Source: CAWDAQ01 sp963800325 (GTDB lineage Bacteria > Actinomycetota > Actinomycetes > Actinomycetales > Dermatophilaceae). Taken from it: 64,000 bases of DNA. The position numbers and the translations under genes are program-made. Shown one piece after another: positions 50,632-60,103 of the stretch; position 1 is the stretch's first letter; every line of letters begins with the position of its first letter. The stretch is from NCBI GenBank assembly GCA_963800325.1, contig CAWDAQ010000002.1, positions 512,987 to 576,986 on the forward strand. The letters run 5' to 3'. The notes beneath the pieces are model-generated. The model was given only the letters and a program-made list of their open reading frames with translations, made no database searches and was not told where the DNA came from.

Positions 50632-51235
50632 GCGAGCCGACCGGCCCCTGACCGGCGCCGGACCGGCGCCGCGCGAGCACCCACGCGGCGTAGCCGACGA
50701 ACACGAGGCCGCCGCCGGCGCCGGCAGAAGCGCTCGGCGGGAGCTCGGTGGCGAGCCCGAGCCCCGCCGCGGCGGCCGCCACCGCCGCGGTCACGACGCC
50801 GACGACCTCCAGGCCGGGCGAGCGGAAGAGCCTGCCGAGCGGGACGAAGTGGACACCGACGACGAACAGGGTCCACGCCGCGTCGTAGTCCGCGTGGCCG
50901 ACGGCGGCCAGGAGCAGGTTGCCCCCGACGATCAGCGCCACCTCGACCGCCACCGTCCCCCAGTACCCGCGACGGACCCACGGGTCGGCCATCGGCGATC
51001 CGGCCGGGGTCCGGCCCCACACGATCACCACGACGAGGGCCACGAGCAGGAGCGCCGAGACCACCGAGCCCACGGCCAGGTAGGGCACCCACGAGGGAGG
51101 CGGGTCGTCCTGGGCCCAGCCGAACCAGGCGACGCCTGCCAGTGCCAGGACCGCCGCGCCGATGGCCTCGCCTCGGTCCCGGCCCCGCGCAGTCGTGGCT
51201 GCCTCGGCGGTCGTCGCCCGCGAGCCCGTGTCCAT
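50600..51235 (-). CDS. Membrane protein of unknown function
   Basis: A 211-residue protein with about five or six hydrophobic segments (AIGAAVLALAGVAWFGWA, VVSALLLVALVVVIVWG, VEVALIVGGNLLLAAVG, TLFVVGVHFVPLGRLF, VVGVVTAAVAAAAAGLGLA) and an Arg-rich C-terminus. Its 3-prime end overlaps the TetR gene by 32 bp. The FVVGVHFVPLGRLF block occurs in other uncharacterised actinobacterial membrane proteins. Function unknown. Confidence 0.65.
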   Translation of the reverse strand: MDTGSRATTAEAATTARGRDRGEAIGAAVLALAGVAWFGWAQDDPPPSWVPYLAVGSVVSALLLVALVVVIVWGRTPAGSPMADPWVRRGYWGTVAVEVALIVGGNLLLAAVGHADYDAAWTLFVVGVHFVPLGRLFRSPGLEVVGVVTAAVAAAAAGLGLATELPPSASAGAGGGLVFVGYAAWVLARRRSGAGQGPVGSLIRRGRGRGG

Positions 51236-51296
51236 GTCCCTCCCCGTCGTGGCCGAGCACTGTCGGAGCCACGCTACCGACCCGCGGCGCCGAGTC

Positions 51297-51328
51297 TTGA
51301 CCTTGACGCAGCGTCAGGGTTCCACGAT
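51297..51328 (+). promoter_or_regulatory. MerR-type promoter/operator of the ABC-MerR operon
   Basis: The -35 TTGACC (51297-51302) and -10-like CACGAT (51323-51328) are 20 bp apart, the overlong spacing of MerR-controlled promoters. Between them CCTTGACGC (51301-51309) and GCGTCAGGG (51311-51319) form a 9-bp dyad with one mismatch. The ATG at 51335 is 6 bp after the -10, so the mRNA is predicted leaderless. A MerR gene ends the same operon. Confidence 0.65.
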
Positions 51329-51334
51329 GGGCGC

Positions 51335-52132
51335 ATGAGCGAGAGAGCACCCGCGATCCGGGTTCGCGGCCTGACCAAGTCCTTCGGTGACACCCCGGTC
51401 CTGACCGGCGTCGACCTGACCGTGGCCGAGGGCAGCATCGTCGCCCTGCTCGGCGCCAACGGTGCCGGCAAGACCACGCTGGTCAAGATCCTGGCGACCC
51501 TGCTCGGCGCCGACGGGGGAACCGCCACGGTGGGCGGCTTCGACGTCTCCGCCCAGGCGGCGAGGGTGCGCGAGACGATCAGCCTCACCGGGCAGTTCGC
51601 GGCGGTCGACGAGGTCCTCACCGGGAGGGAGAACCTCGTGCTGGTGGCCCGGCTGCGGCGTCTCGGGGACCCGGGCGGGGTCGCCGACGGGCTGCTCGCT
51701 CGCTTCCTGCTCACCGACGCGGGCCACCGGCGGGTGGCGACGTACTCCGGTGGGATGCGGCGCCGCCTCGACATCGCGATGAGCCTCGTCGGCAGCCCCC
51801 CGGTGATCTTCCTCGACGAGCCCACGACCGGGCTCGACCCCGAGGCACGCCGCGAGGTGTGGCGGGCCGTGAGGGAGATGGCCGACGGCGGCACGACGAT
51901 CCTGCTGACGACGCAGCAGCTCGAGGAGGCCGAGCACCTCGCCGACCGGATCGCGATCCTGCACCGCCACCGGATCATCGTCGACGGCACCCTCGGCCAG
52001 CTGCGGGAGCTGCTCCCGCCGGCGGAGGTCGAGTACGTCGAGAGGCAGCCGACGCTCGAGGACGTCTTCCTCGCGGTGGTCGGCACGGACACGGCGAGGA
52101 TGCCCGCACCGACGGGTGAGGAGCGACGATGA
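51335..52132 (+). CDS. ABC-2 exporter ATP-binding protein (DrrA-like)
   Basis: A 265-residue ATPase: Walker A GANGAGKTT (about residues 44-52), signature YSGGMRRRLDIA, Walker B VIFLDEPTTGLDPEARRE and a His-lacking switch LLTTQQLEEAE, where TQQ replaces the usual TH. This QQ form is typical of the daunorubicin-resistance DrrA branch. The C-terminal VEYVERQPTLEDVFLAV matches. Partner permease overlaps directly downstream. Confidence 0.9.
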   Translation: MSERAPAIRVRGLTKSFGDTPVLTGVDLTVAEGSIVALLGANGAGKTTLVKILATLLGADGGTATVGGFDVSAQAARVRETISLTGQFAAVDEVLTGRENLVLVARLRRLGDPGGVADGLLARFLLTDAGHRRVATYSGGMRRRLDIAMSLVGSPPVIFLDEPTTGLDPEARREVWRAVREMADGGTTILLTTQQLEEAEHLADRIAILHRHRIIVDGTLGQLRELLPPAEVEYVERQPTLEDVFLAVVGTDTARMPAPTGEERR

Positions 52133-52890
52133 GCACGCACGTGGTGGGCAACACCACCGCCCTGCTGGGACGGTCCCTGCGGCACGTCGCCCGCAGCCCG
52201 GACACCATCATCACGACCGCGCTGATGCCGATCGCGTTCATGCTGCTCTTCGTCTACGTGCTCGGCGGCGCGATCCGGACCGGAACCGACTCCTACGTGG
52301 CCTACCTCCTCCCCGGCATCCTCGTCATCACCATCGCCTCCGGGGTCTCCTACACCGCCTACCGGCTCTTCCTCGACATGCAGAGCGGCATCTTCGAGCG
52401 GTTCCAGTCCATGCCGGTCGCCCGCTCGTCCGTGCTGTGGGCGCACGTGCTGACCTCGCTCGTCGCCAACCTCGTCTCGCTCGGGGTCGTCGTGCTCGTC
52501 GCCCTCCTCATGGGCTTCCGCTCGGGGGCGGGCGTGCTGGCCTGGCTCGCGGTCGTCGGGCTCCTGGTGCTGTTCACGCTCGCGCTGACGTGGCTCGCCG
52601 TCATCCCGGGCCTCACCGCGAAGACCATCGACGGCGCGAGCGCGTTCTCCTACCCGCTCATCCTGCTCCCGTTCATCAGCTCGGCGTTCGTGCCCACCGA
52701 CACCATGCCCGGCCCCGTTCGCGCGTTCGCCGAACACCAGCCGGTCACGTCGATCGTCGACACCGTCCGAGAGCTGTCCGTGGGGCAACCGGTCGGAACC
52801 GACCTGTGGGTCGCCCTCGGCTGGTGTGGCGGGCTCCTCGTCGCCGCATACGGCCTTGCCATGGCGACATACCACCGCAGGACCGCCTGA
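52129..52890 (+). CDS. ABC-2 type transporter permease (DrrB-like)
   Basis: A 253-residue protein from ATG 52129 with six membrane helices and the ABC-2 features IITTALMPIAFMLLFVYVLG, FERFQSMPVARSSVLWAHVL and LPFISSAFVPTDTMPGPVRA followed by EHQPVTSIVDTVREL. It forms an exporter with the DrrA-like ATPase, probably for a hydrophobic drug or metabolite. Confidence 0.9.
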   Translation: MSTHVVGNTTALLGRSLRHVARSPDTIITTALMPIAFMLLFVYVLGGAIRTGTDSYVAYLLPGILVITIASGVSYTAYRLFLDMQSGIFERFQSMPVARSSVLWAHVLTSLVANLVSLGVVVLVALLMGFRSGAGVLAWLAVVGLLVLFTLALTWLAVIPGLTAKTIDGASAFSYPLILLPFISSAFVPTDTMPGPVRAFAEHQPVTSIVDTVRELSVGQPVGTDLWVALGWCGGLLVAAYGLAMATYHRRTA

Positions 52891-52904
52891 GGCAGGCTTG
52901 GTCC

Positions 52905-53681
52905 GTGCTCACGATCAGCAGCCTGGCGTCGTACGCCGGCGTCACCGTCCGGGCCGTGCGGCACTACCACGCGATGGGGCTCCTGCCGGAGCCCCCGCGC
53001 GACCACTCGGGCTACCGGCGGTACGACGCCGGCGCCGTCGTGGAGCTGATCCGGATCCGGACACTGGCCGACGCCGGGGTGCCCCTGTCACGGGTGCGTG
53101 AGCTGTTGGCGGCCGATCCCGACGACTTCGCCGCTGCCGTCGCGGACATCGACCGCCGACTGCGCGCCGAGATCCGGCAGCTGCAACGGCACCGGGCTCG
53201 GATCGCGAAGCTCGCGTCCGGCCAGAGCCTGGCCCTTCCGCCGGAGGCGGTCGCCTACCTGGAGCGGCTCCGGGAGGTCGGGATCTCGCAGCGGATCATC
53301 GACGGGGAGCGGGACGCCTGGATCGTCGTCGCGGCCCAGCTGCCCGAGCGCATGGAGATGTTCATCCGGAACAAGCGCGCGCAGATCGAGGACCCGTCCG
53401 TCGCCGAGTTCTACCGCGAGATGGACGACATGATCGACTGGCAGCCGGGCGACCCGAGGCTCCCGGCCCTGGCCGACCGACTCGTCGCCCAGCTGGAGGC
53501 GGTGGAGGACGCGGACTGGGACGACTTCGCCCGGGGCGGGATCTCCGAGGACCTCGCGGCGCTGCTCGACTCGATGTTCCTCGACCAGGTTCCGGTCGCC
53601 CGCGAGCTGATGCACCTGCTCGAGACTCGCGGCTGGACCGGGTGGACCAAGCTCGAGCCCGTGGCCCCGACCCGCCGATGA
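52905..53681 (+). CDS. MerR-family regulator of the adjacent exporter
   Basis: A 258-residue protein from GTG 52905. N-terminal winged helix TISSLASYAGVTVRAVRHYH and GYRRYDAGAVVELIRIRTL, then a coiled dimer helix, then an about 150-residue effector domain with RNKRAQIEDPSVAEFYREMD. The large C-terminal domain resembles ligand-binding MerR proteins that sense drugs. The operator before the operon fits autoregulation and drug-induced export. Confidence 0.88.
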   Translation: MLTISSLASYAGVTVRAVRHYHAMGLLPEPPRDHSGYRRYDAGAVVELIRIRTLADAGVPLSRVRELLAADPDDFAAAVADIDRRLRAEIRQLQRHRARIAKLASGQSLALPPEAVAYLERLREVGISQRIIDGERDAWIVVAAQLPERMEMFIRNKRAQIEDPSVAEFYREMDDMIDWQPGDPRLPALADRLVAQLEAVEDADWDDFARGGISEDLAALLDSMFLDQVPVARELMHLLETRGWTGWTKLEPVAPTRR

Positions 53682-53722
53682 CCCGACAGCCTGCGCCGTC
53701 CCAGGGCCGCCGTCATCGCACG

Positions 53723-55138
53723 CTAGGCGCCTCCTGACCGTCCCGTGTACGCCACCCCGAGCCGGAAGACGGCCCAGATGACCCCGGTCGCTGCGGTGGC
53801 GACGAGCGCCACCGCGAGGTCGGGCTGGAACAGGGCGATCGTGCGCAGGGGCGAGCCGAGCAGGTTCGGCGCGAGGCGGAGGACGACCCAGGCCGCGAGC
53901 AGCGTGGTGAGCAGGGGGAACCAGAGGCTGAACAGGCCGAACGCCCCGGACTTGGCCCGGATCGCACCTCGGTGTCGCCACGCCCAGACCATGCTGAGAA
54001 GGTAGAGGACCGGCAGGAGCAGCAGCGCGACGAAGAGGCCCTTCTGCGCCAGACGGGGGCCCTCCCCGTCGTACTCGAGGTCCAACGCCCTGGCCGCCAG
54101 GCCGTTGCGGAGCTCGGCGGTCTCCCCGAAGCCCACCCCGCTCCCCCCGTTGACCAGGACGACGACGCCCTTCCGCTGCCCGGGAAGCATCATCGCGAGG
54201 GACTCGTAGCCGGGGCTCGACCCCGAGTGCCAGACGCTCCCGTCGTCCGGGTCCACGAACCAGCCGAAGCCGTAGAACGGCGACGCGGGGCCGGCGGCGC
54301 GCATCATCCGGGCCTTGCCGGCGGAGCTCAGGACGTCGCCCCGGCCGTTCATCATCGTCCCCAGGTAGAGCGCCAGGTCGCGGGCACTCGCGACGACCCC
54401 GCCCTGCGGCGCCGTTGCGCGGGAGGGGCGCTTCGCCGGCAGCGGCCGCTTGGTGCCGAACCACGGCCGGTGCCCGGTCGCCATCGACTCGTGGACCTCG
54501 CCGTCGGCGACGAAGCTGTGCTCCATGCCGATGGGTGCGAGGACGTGGTCGGCGACGTAGGTCTGGTAGTCCTGCCCGCTCCTGACCTCGACCACGCGCC
54601 CGAGCACCTCGTAGTTGGTGTTCGAGTACTCCCACCTCTCGCCGGGCCGGTGCGCCGGGATCTGCGCGGCGATCCCGTCGACGCGCCGTTCGAGCTCGTC
54701 CGTCCCGCGCGCGTCGTCGGCGCGGGAGTCGTTTCCCTGCAGCGTGGAGAAGCCGCTGGTGTGGCTGAGGAGCTGGCGGATCGTGATGGCCCCGGCCGGA
54801 CGCCCCGAGAAGCCGTCCAGGTAGTCCGCGACCCCGGCGTCGAGGTCGACCCGGCCCGCCTCGACCAACTGCATCACGGACAGCGCCGTGAAGCTCTTGG
54901 AGACCGACCCGGTCAGGAAGGGGGTCTGCGGGGTGACCTTCGTGCCGCCACCGGTCTCGACCACACCGCGCGCGCCCACCGAGGTGACCTCGCCGTCCTC
55001 GACGACGGCGTAGGCCAGGCCCGGCACCCCGGAGGCGGGCATCTCGGCGTCGATGAAGCGCTCGACCGATCCCACGGGGGCGCCGGCAGGCAGCGTAGGG
55101 CCGACGCCGAGAGCGAGTACCGCGAGGAGGAGCCGCAC
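53723..55138 (-). CDS. Serine beta-lactamase-fold hydrolase with C-terminal membrane domain
   Basis: A 471-residue protein from GTG 55138 (VRLLLAVLALGVGPTLPAG, an export signal). Catalytic set of class C/DD-peptidase-like enzymes: Ser-x-x-Lys in LTGSVSKSF, Tyr-x-Asn in WEYSNTNYEV, and HSGSSPGYES in place of KTG. After about residue 340 come three or four membrane helices (GLFVALLLLPVLYLLSM, LFSLWFPLLTTLLAAWVVL, VALVATAATGVIWAVF). The active domain should face outside. A role in cell-wall or peptide ester hydrolysis is possible; not a proven beta-lactamase. Confidence 0.87.
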   Translation of the reverse strand: MRLLLAVLALGVGPTLPAGAPVGSVERFIDAEMPASGVPGLAYAVVEDGEVTSVGARGVVETGGGTKVTPQTPFLTGSVSKSFTALSVMQLVEAGRVDLDAGVADYLDGFSGRPAGAITIRQLLSHTSGFSTLQGNDSRADDARGTDELERRVDGIAAQIPAHRPGERWEYSNTNYEVLGRVVEVRSGQDYQTYVADHVLAPIGMEHSFVADGEVHESMATGHRPWFGTKRPLPAKRPSRATAPQGGVVASARDLALYLGTMMNGRGDVLSSAGKARMMRAAGPASPFYGFGWFVDPDDGSVWHSGSSPGYESLAMMLPGQRKGVVVLVNGGSGVGFGETAELRNGLAARALDLEYDGEGPRLAQKGLFVALLLLPVLYLLSMVWAWRHRGAIRAKSGAFGLFSLWFPLLTTLLAAWVVLRLAPNLLGSPLRTIALFQPDLAVALVATAATGVIWAVFRLGVAYTGRSGGA

Positions 55139-55274
55139 CGGGTCATCGTCTCCCGGGTCACGCCCGCGCGGAACGTGTGTGTGTCGATTCGCCGGTTCGC
55201 GTGCCCAACTCGTGATCGCCGACGGCGCCGGCGAGCTGGGCACCAGGCAGAGGCTGCGGCCACGTCGCCTCGGT

Positions 55275-55280
55275 TAGCCT
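55275..55280 (+). promoter_or_regulatory. -10 element before ydeI-like gene, leaderless type
   Basis: TAGCCT ends exactly 6 bp before the GTG at 55287. No ribosome site is present. Confidence 0.4.
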
Positions 55281-55286
55281 GACCTC

Positions 55287-55892
55287 GTGGCCGGCGCCGA
55301 GCTGGATGAGCTGATCGTCGCGGACGCGGAGGCACTCCGCGCGTGGTTGTCGTCCAACCACGCCACGTCGCCCGGCGTCTGGCTGGCCCTGACCAGGAAG
55401 GGCGGCGCGGTCACCACGCTGACCTGGCAGCAGGCGGTCGACGAGGCCCTGTGCTTCGGCTGGATCGACGGGCAGACCCGCAAACGGGACCACGAGAGCT
55501 CCTGGATCCGGTTCACCCCTCGTCGACCCCGCAGCCCGTGGTCACAGCGCAACGTCGCCCACGTGGCCCGGCTGGAAGCACAGGGGCGACTGCGGGCCCC
55601 GGGACGCGCCGCGGTGGACGCCGCGAAGGCTGACGGGCGGTGGGCGTCGGCCTACGCCCCGCCGTCGGAGGCCGAGGCACCAGCCGACCTCCTCGCTGCC
55701 ATCGTCGCCGTCCCGGCGGCCCAGGCCATGTTCGACGTCCTCACCAAGACCAACCGGTTCGCTCTCATCTACCGGGTCAATGCCGTCAAACGGGCGCAGA
55801 CCCGGGAGCGGAAGATCGGCGAGTTCGTCGCCATGCTGGCCCGCCAGGAGACGATCTACCCGCAGCGGGCAAAGCCTCCGGACTCGCCGTAG
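55287..55892 (+). CDS. YdeI/OmpD-associated family protein
   Basis: A 201-residue protein from GTG 55287. The family pattern is clear: AWLSSNHATSPGVWLAL, TWQQAVDEALCFGWIDGQ, SSWIRFTPRRPRSPWSQRNV and a C-terminal ALIYRVNAVKRAQTRERKI. YdeI-like proteins are cytosolic with poorly known roles, some linked to bacteriocin tolerance. Single gene, convergent with glpD. Confidence 0.88.
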   Translation: MAGAELDELIVADAEALRAWLSSNHATSPGVWLALTRKGGAVTTLTWQQAVDEALCFGWIDGQTRKRDHESSWIRFTPRRPRSPWSQRNVAHVARLEAQGRLRAPGRAAVDAAKADGRWASAYAPPSEAEAPADLLAAIVAVPAAQAMFDVLTKTNRFALIYRVNAVKRAQTRERKIGEFVAMLARQETIYPQRAKPPDSP

Positions 55893-55985
55893 TCGGCCCT
55901 TCGACCATCAGATGCCCTGGTCCGCCCGAGTGGGCCGCTCGTGCCCGTCCCGCGGCCCCGCCACATCGGGGAGACCCGGCGCCGG

Positions 55986-57698
<1,713 letters not shown>

Positions 57699-57702
57699 GT
57701 GG

Positions 57703-58764
57703 TCACCTCTGGGGGATCTGGGGAGTGGTCGGCCGGGTCGGGGCGATGCCCGCGTTGGCGTACGCGACCAGACCGGACCGGGCGCGGTCGTGACGCGTGT
57801 CGATGAGCCGGACCGTGCCCGAGCGGGACCGCATCGAGAGGGACTGGGTCCGCGCCCCCGCGGCGGTGAAGCGGACGCCGCGGAGGATGGCGCCGTCGGT
57901 GACGCCGGTGGCGGCGAAGTAGACGTCGTCGCCGCTGACGAGGTCCCTCGCGGTCAGCGGCTCCTCGAGCCGGTAGCCGAGGTCCAGGGCAGCGCGCCGC
58001 TCGTCCTCGTCGCGGGGTGCGAGCCGGCCGTGGAGCTCGCCACCGAGGCACCGGAGGGCGGCGGCCGCGAGGACCCCCTCGGGGGTGCCGCCGGTGCCGA
58101 GGAGGAGGTCGACGTCGGAGTCCTCGGAGGCGACCATGATCGCGCCGGCGACGTCCCCGTCGGGGAGGAATCGCACCTTGGCGCCGGTCGCGTGGACCTG
58201 CTCGACGATCTCGGCGTGCCGGGGCCGGTCCAGGATCGCGACCGAGACGTCGTCCGGGGTGCGACCGAGGGCGGCGGCGACCGAGGCGATGATCTCGGCC
58301 ACGGGGGCCTCGGGGTCGACGGTCCCGACCGCTGCCGGTGGCACGACGACCTTGTGCATGTACACGCACGGTCCCGGGTCGAACATCGTCCCCCGCTCGG
58401 AGAGCGCGACGACGCTCAGGGCGTCCGGCAGCGTCTTCGCGGCGAGGGTCGTCCCGTCGACGGGGTCCACGGCGATGTCGACCTCGGGACCGGTGCCGTC
58501 GCCGACCTCCTCGCCGTTGTAGAGCATCGGGGCGTTGTCCTTCTCCCCCTCCCCGATGACGACGACACCCCTCATGCCGACGGTGCCCAGCACCGGTCGC
58601 ATCGCGTCGACGGCGGCGCCGTCGACGCTGTTCTTGTCGCCCCGTCCGAGCTGGCGGGCGCACGCCATGGCCGCCGCCTCCGTCGCCCGGATGAGCTCGA
58701 GGGCCAGGTTGCGGTCGGGGTCGGGTCGGGTGGGGTCCGCGGTGTCCTGCTCGTGCGGGGTCAT
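57703..58764 (-). CDS. glpX: Class II fructose-1,6-bisphosphatase
   Basis: A 353-residue protein from ATG 58764 with AGGAGA 6 nt upstream. GlpX motifs: GEGEKDNAPMLYNGEEVG, VDIAVDPVDGTTLAAKTL (metal-binding Asp pair), LLGTGGTPEGVLAAAALRCL. It converts fructose-1,6-bisphosphate to fructose-6-phosphate for gluconeogenesis, which is required when glycerol is the carbon source. Operon with glpD fits. Confidence 0.93.
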   Translation of the reverse strand: MTPHEQDTADPTRPDPDRNLALELIRATEAAAMACARQLGRGDKNSVDGAAVDAMRPVLGTVGMRGVVVIGEGEKDNAPMLYNGEEVGDGTGPEVDIAVDPVDGTTLAAKTLPDALSVVALSERGTMFDPGPCVYMHKVVVPPAAVGTVDPEAPVAEIIASVAAALGRTPDDVSVAILDRPRHAEIVEQVHATGAKVRFLPDGDVAGAIMVASEDSDVDLLLGTGGTPEGVLAAAALRCLGGELHGRLAPRDEDERRAALDLGYRLEEPLTARDLVSGDDVYFAATGVTDGAILRGVRFTAAGARTQSLSMRSRSGTVRLIDTRHDRARSGLVAYANAGIAPTRPTTPQIPQR

Positions 58765-58861
58765 GGCTCTCCTGCGGGGTGGGTCGGGTGCTGTCGTCGT
58801 GGGTTCCGGTGGGTGCCGCGGGGTCACACCGTGACCCGGTCGAGGGTCCGTGAGACGGTCT

Positions 58862-59010
58862 GGTCTTGGCGACCACCGGGCGACTCGCCGGCACCCCGAG
58901 CACGTCGGCCCGGATCTGCGTGCCCATCTCGTTCGCGATCACCCCGCCGTCCACGCGGAGCACGTCGAGGCTCCCTTGGAGTCCGTCTCCGTCGCGTCCG
59001 CGACGTCCCG
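58862..59010 (-). pseudogene. glpK: Remnant of a glycerol kinase gene (C-terminal part, frameshifted)
   Basis: On the minus strand one frame reads LDVLRVDGGVIANEMGTQIR and then ADVLGVPASRPVVAKT. This matches the glycerol kinase motif in the intact gene of this window (LVDGGMTANNLLMQTVADVL, then DLPVVRPMMAET). Just upstream, in another frame, RDVADATETDS matches the preceding RDVVDAMQDD-type helix. The frame changes between the two pieces, and both ends of glpK are missing. It follows the same orientation as glpX-glpD, so the ancestral operon may have been glpK-glpX-glpD. Confidence 0.65.
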
Positions 59011-59248
59011 GCCGTCCCCTCGCCGAGGGCGCCGACGACGTCGGTGATGCCATCGCCCCCTCCTCGTCGCCGTTGACCGGGGCCCGAAGGGTCTCCGGGG
59101 TGTGAGCGGAGATCGAACCCCCGTCCCCGCCGGCCGTGGGGGTGGCACGACCGGCGGCGACGGGGGACACGACGGGCTACGCCCAGGGAACCGCTGGGGT
59201 TCGCCGAGAGCGAAACTACGGAGGGCCGCGGGCCCCGACAACGCCTGA

Positions 59249-59292
59249 GGGTCGGCATCGCCGAACACGCTCTCGTTCGGCAATGCCGACCC
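59249..59292. promoter_or_regulatory. Large dyad operator, probably for the IclR/GylR-like regulator
   Basis: Arms GGGTCGGCATCGCCGAAC (59249-59266) and GTTCGGCAATGCCGACCC (59275-59292) pair at 17 of 18 positions around an 8-bp spacer. The inner part GCCGAAC and GTTCGGC is perfect. It lies 44 bp before the iclR start codon, upstream of the -10. GylR-type autoregulation is the obvious reading. Confidence 0.65.
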
Positions 59293-59323
59293 ATCGACAC
59301 TGGTGGGACGTACTTTCCGCGGG

Positions 59324-59329
59324 TAGGTT
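59324..59329 (+). promoter_or_regulatory. -10 element of iclR-glpK, leaderless type
   Basis: TAGGTT ends 6 bp before ATG 59336. No ribosome site is visible before the ATG. Confidence 0.45.
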
Positions 59330-59335
59330 GTCGAG

Positions 59336-60103
59336 ATGGTCAAGCCCGTCCAGTCGGTGGAGCGAGCCGCGGCCATGCTGCAGCTGCTCGCGAGCGAGAG
59401 CGACCCGCTCGCGCTCGGCGAGATCGCCGCCGCCACGGGTCTGCCCAAGGGGACCGCCCACGGGCTCCTGGCCACCCTCGTGGGCGTCGGGCTCGTCGCG
59501 CAGGACCCCGCCGGTCGCTACCGGCCGGGGGACGACCTGCTCCACATCGGCACCGTGCGTCTCGACCTCAACGAGCTGAAGTCCCGGGCGATCAACTGGA
59601 CCGACGCCCTGGCCGCGCGGACCGGCGAGGCGGCTCGGGTCGCCGCATTCCGCGACGGCGCCGCGGTCGTCGCCCACCACGTCTTCCGCCCCGACGCCCG
59701 GGCCCAGGAGATCGAGATCGGCACCCGGCTCCCGTTGCACGCCAGCGCCCTGGGCAAGGTCCTGCTCGCCTTCGACCCCGGCGCCGCACGGAGCGTGGCC
59801 GGGGCGACCCTGACCTCGTACACCTACCGCACCCTCACCGACCGGGCCCACCTCGTCCCGGAGCTCGCCGACATCCGGGACGCCGGCTGGGCCGCCTCCG
59901 TGGGCGAGTTCGACGCCGACCTCGCCGGCATCGCCGCCCCCCTCCGGGACCGCGGTGGCTACGTCATCGGCGCCGTCGGCATCGCCGGCCGCAGCCAGGA
60001 GCTGTGCGACACGGCCGGACACCCCCGGACGGAGATGGTGACCGAGGTCCTCCACGTCGCCCGCGCGATCTCCCGGGAGTTCGGCCACGGGCGGGTGGCA
60101 TGA
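59336..60103 (+). CDS. IclR-family regulator of glycerol metabolism (GylR-like)
   Basis: A 255-residue protein. N-terminal winged helix VERAAAMLQLLASESDPLAL and ATGLPKGTAHGLLATLVGVG, then the IclR effector domain with LPLHASALGKVLLAFDP and GWAASVGEFDADLAGIAAPL. GylR of Streptomyces represses the glycerol operon and binds glycerol-3-phosphate. The stop overlaps glpK by 4 bp (ATGA), tying it to glycerol. Confidence 0.9.
   Translation: MVKPVQSVERAAAMLQLLASESDPLALGEIAAATGLPKGTAHGLLATLVGVGLVAQDPAGRYRPGDDLLHIGTVRLDLNELKSRAINWTDALAARTGEAARVAAFRDGAAVVAHHVFRPDARAQEIEIGTRLPLHASALGKVLLAFDPGAARSVAGATLTSYTYRTLTDRAHLVPELADIRDAGWAASVGEFDADLAGIAAPLRDRGGYVIGAVGIAGRSQELCDTAGHPRTEMVTEVLHVARAISREFGHGRVA

Larger units (their letters stand above)
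58765..59335. other. 571-bp region: no intact gene; holds a glycerol-kinase remnant and the IclR operator
   Basis: Between glpX and iclR no complete gene is supported. The region contains the decayed glpK piece at 58862-59010 (minus strand), a stretch with nothing recognisable at 59011-59248, and the dyad 59249-59292 with the iclR -10. Confidence 0.6.

Noticed and set aside
53723..55138. True class C beta-lactamase (resistance gene)
   Set aside because: HSG replaces the KTG motif and a membrane domain follows; it fits the broad serine hydrolase family better.
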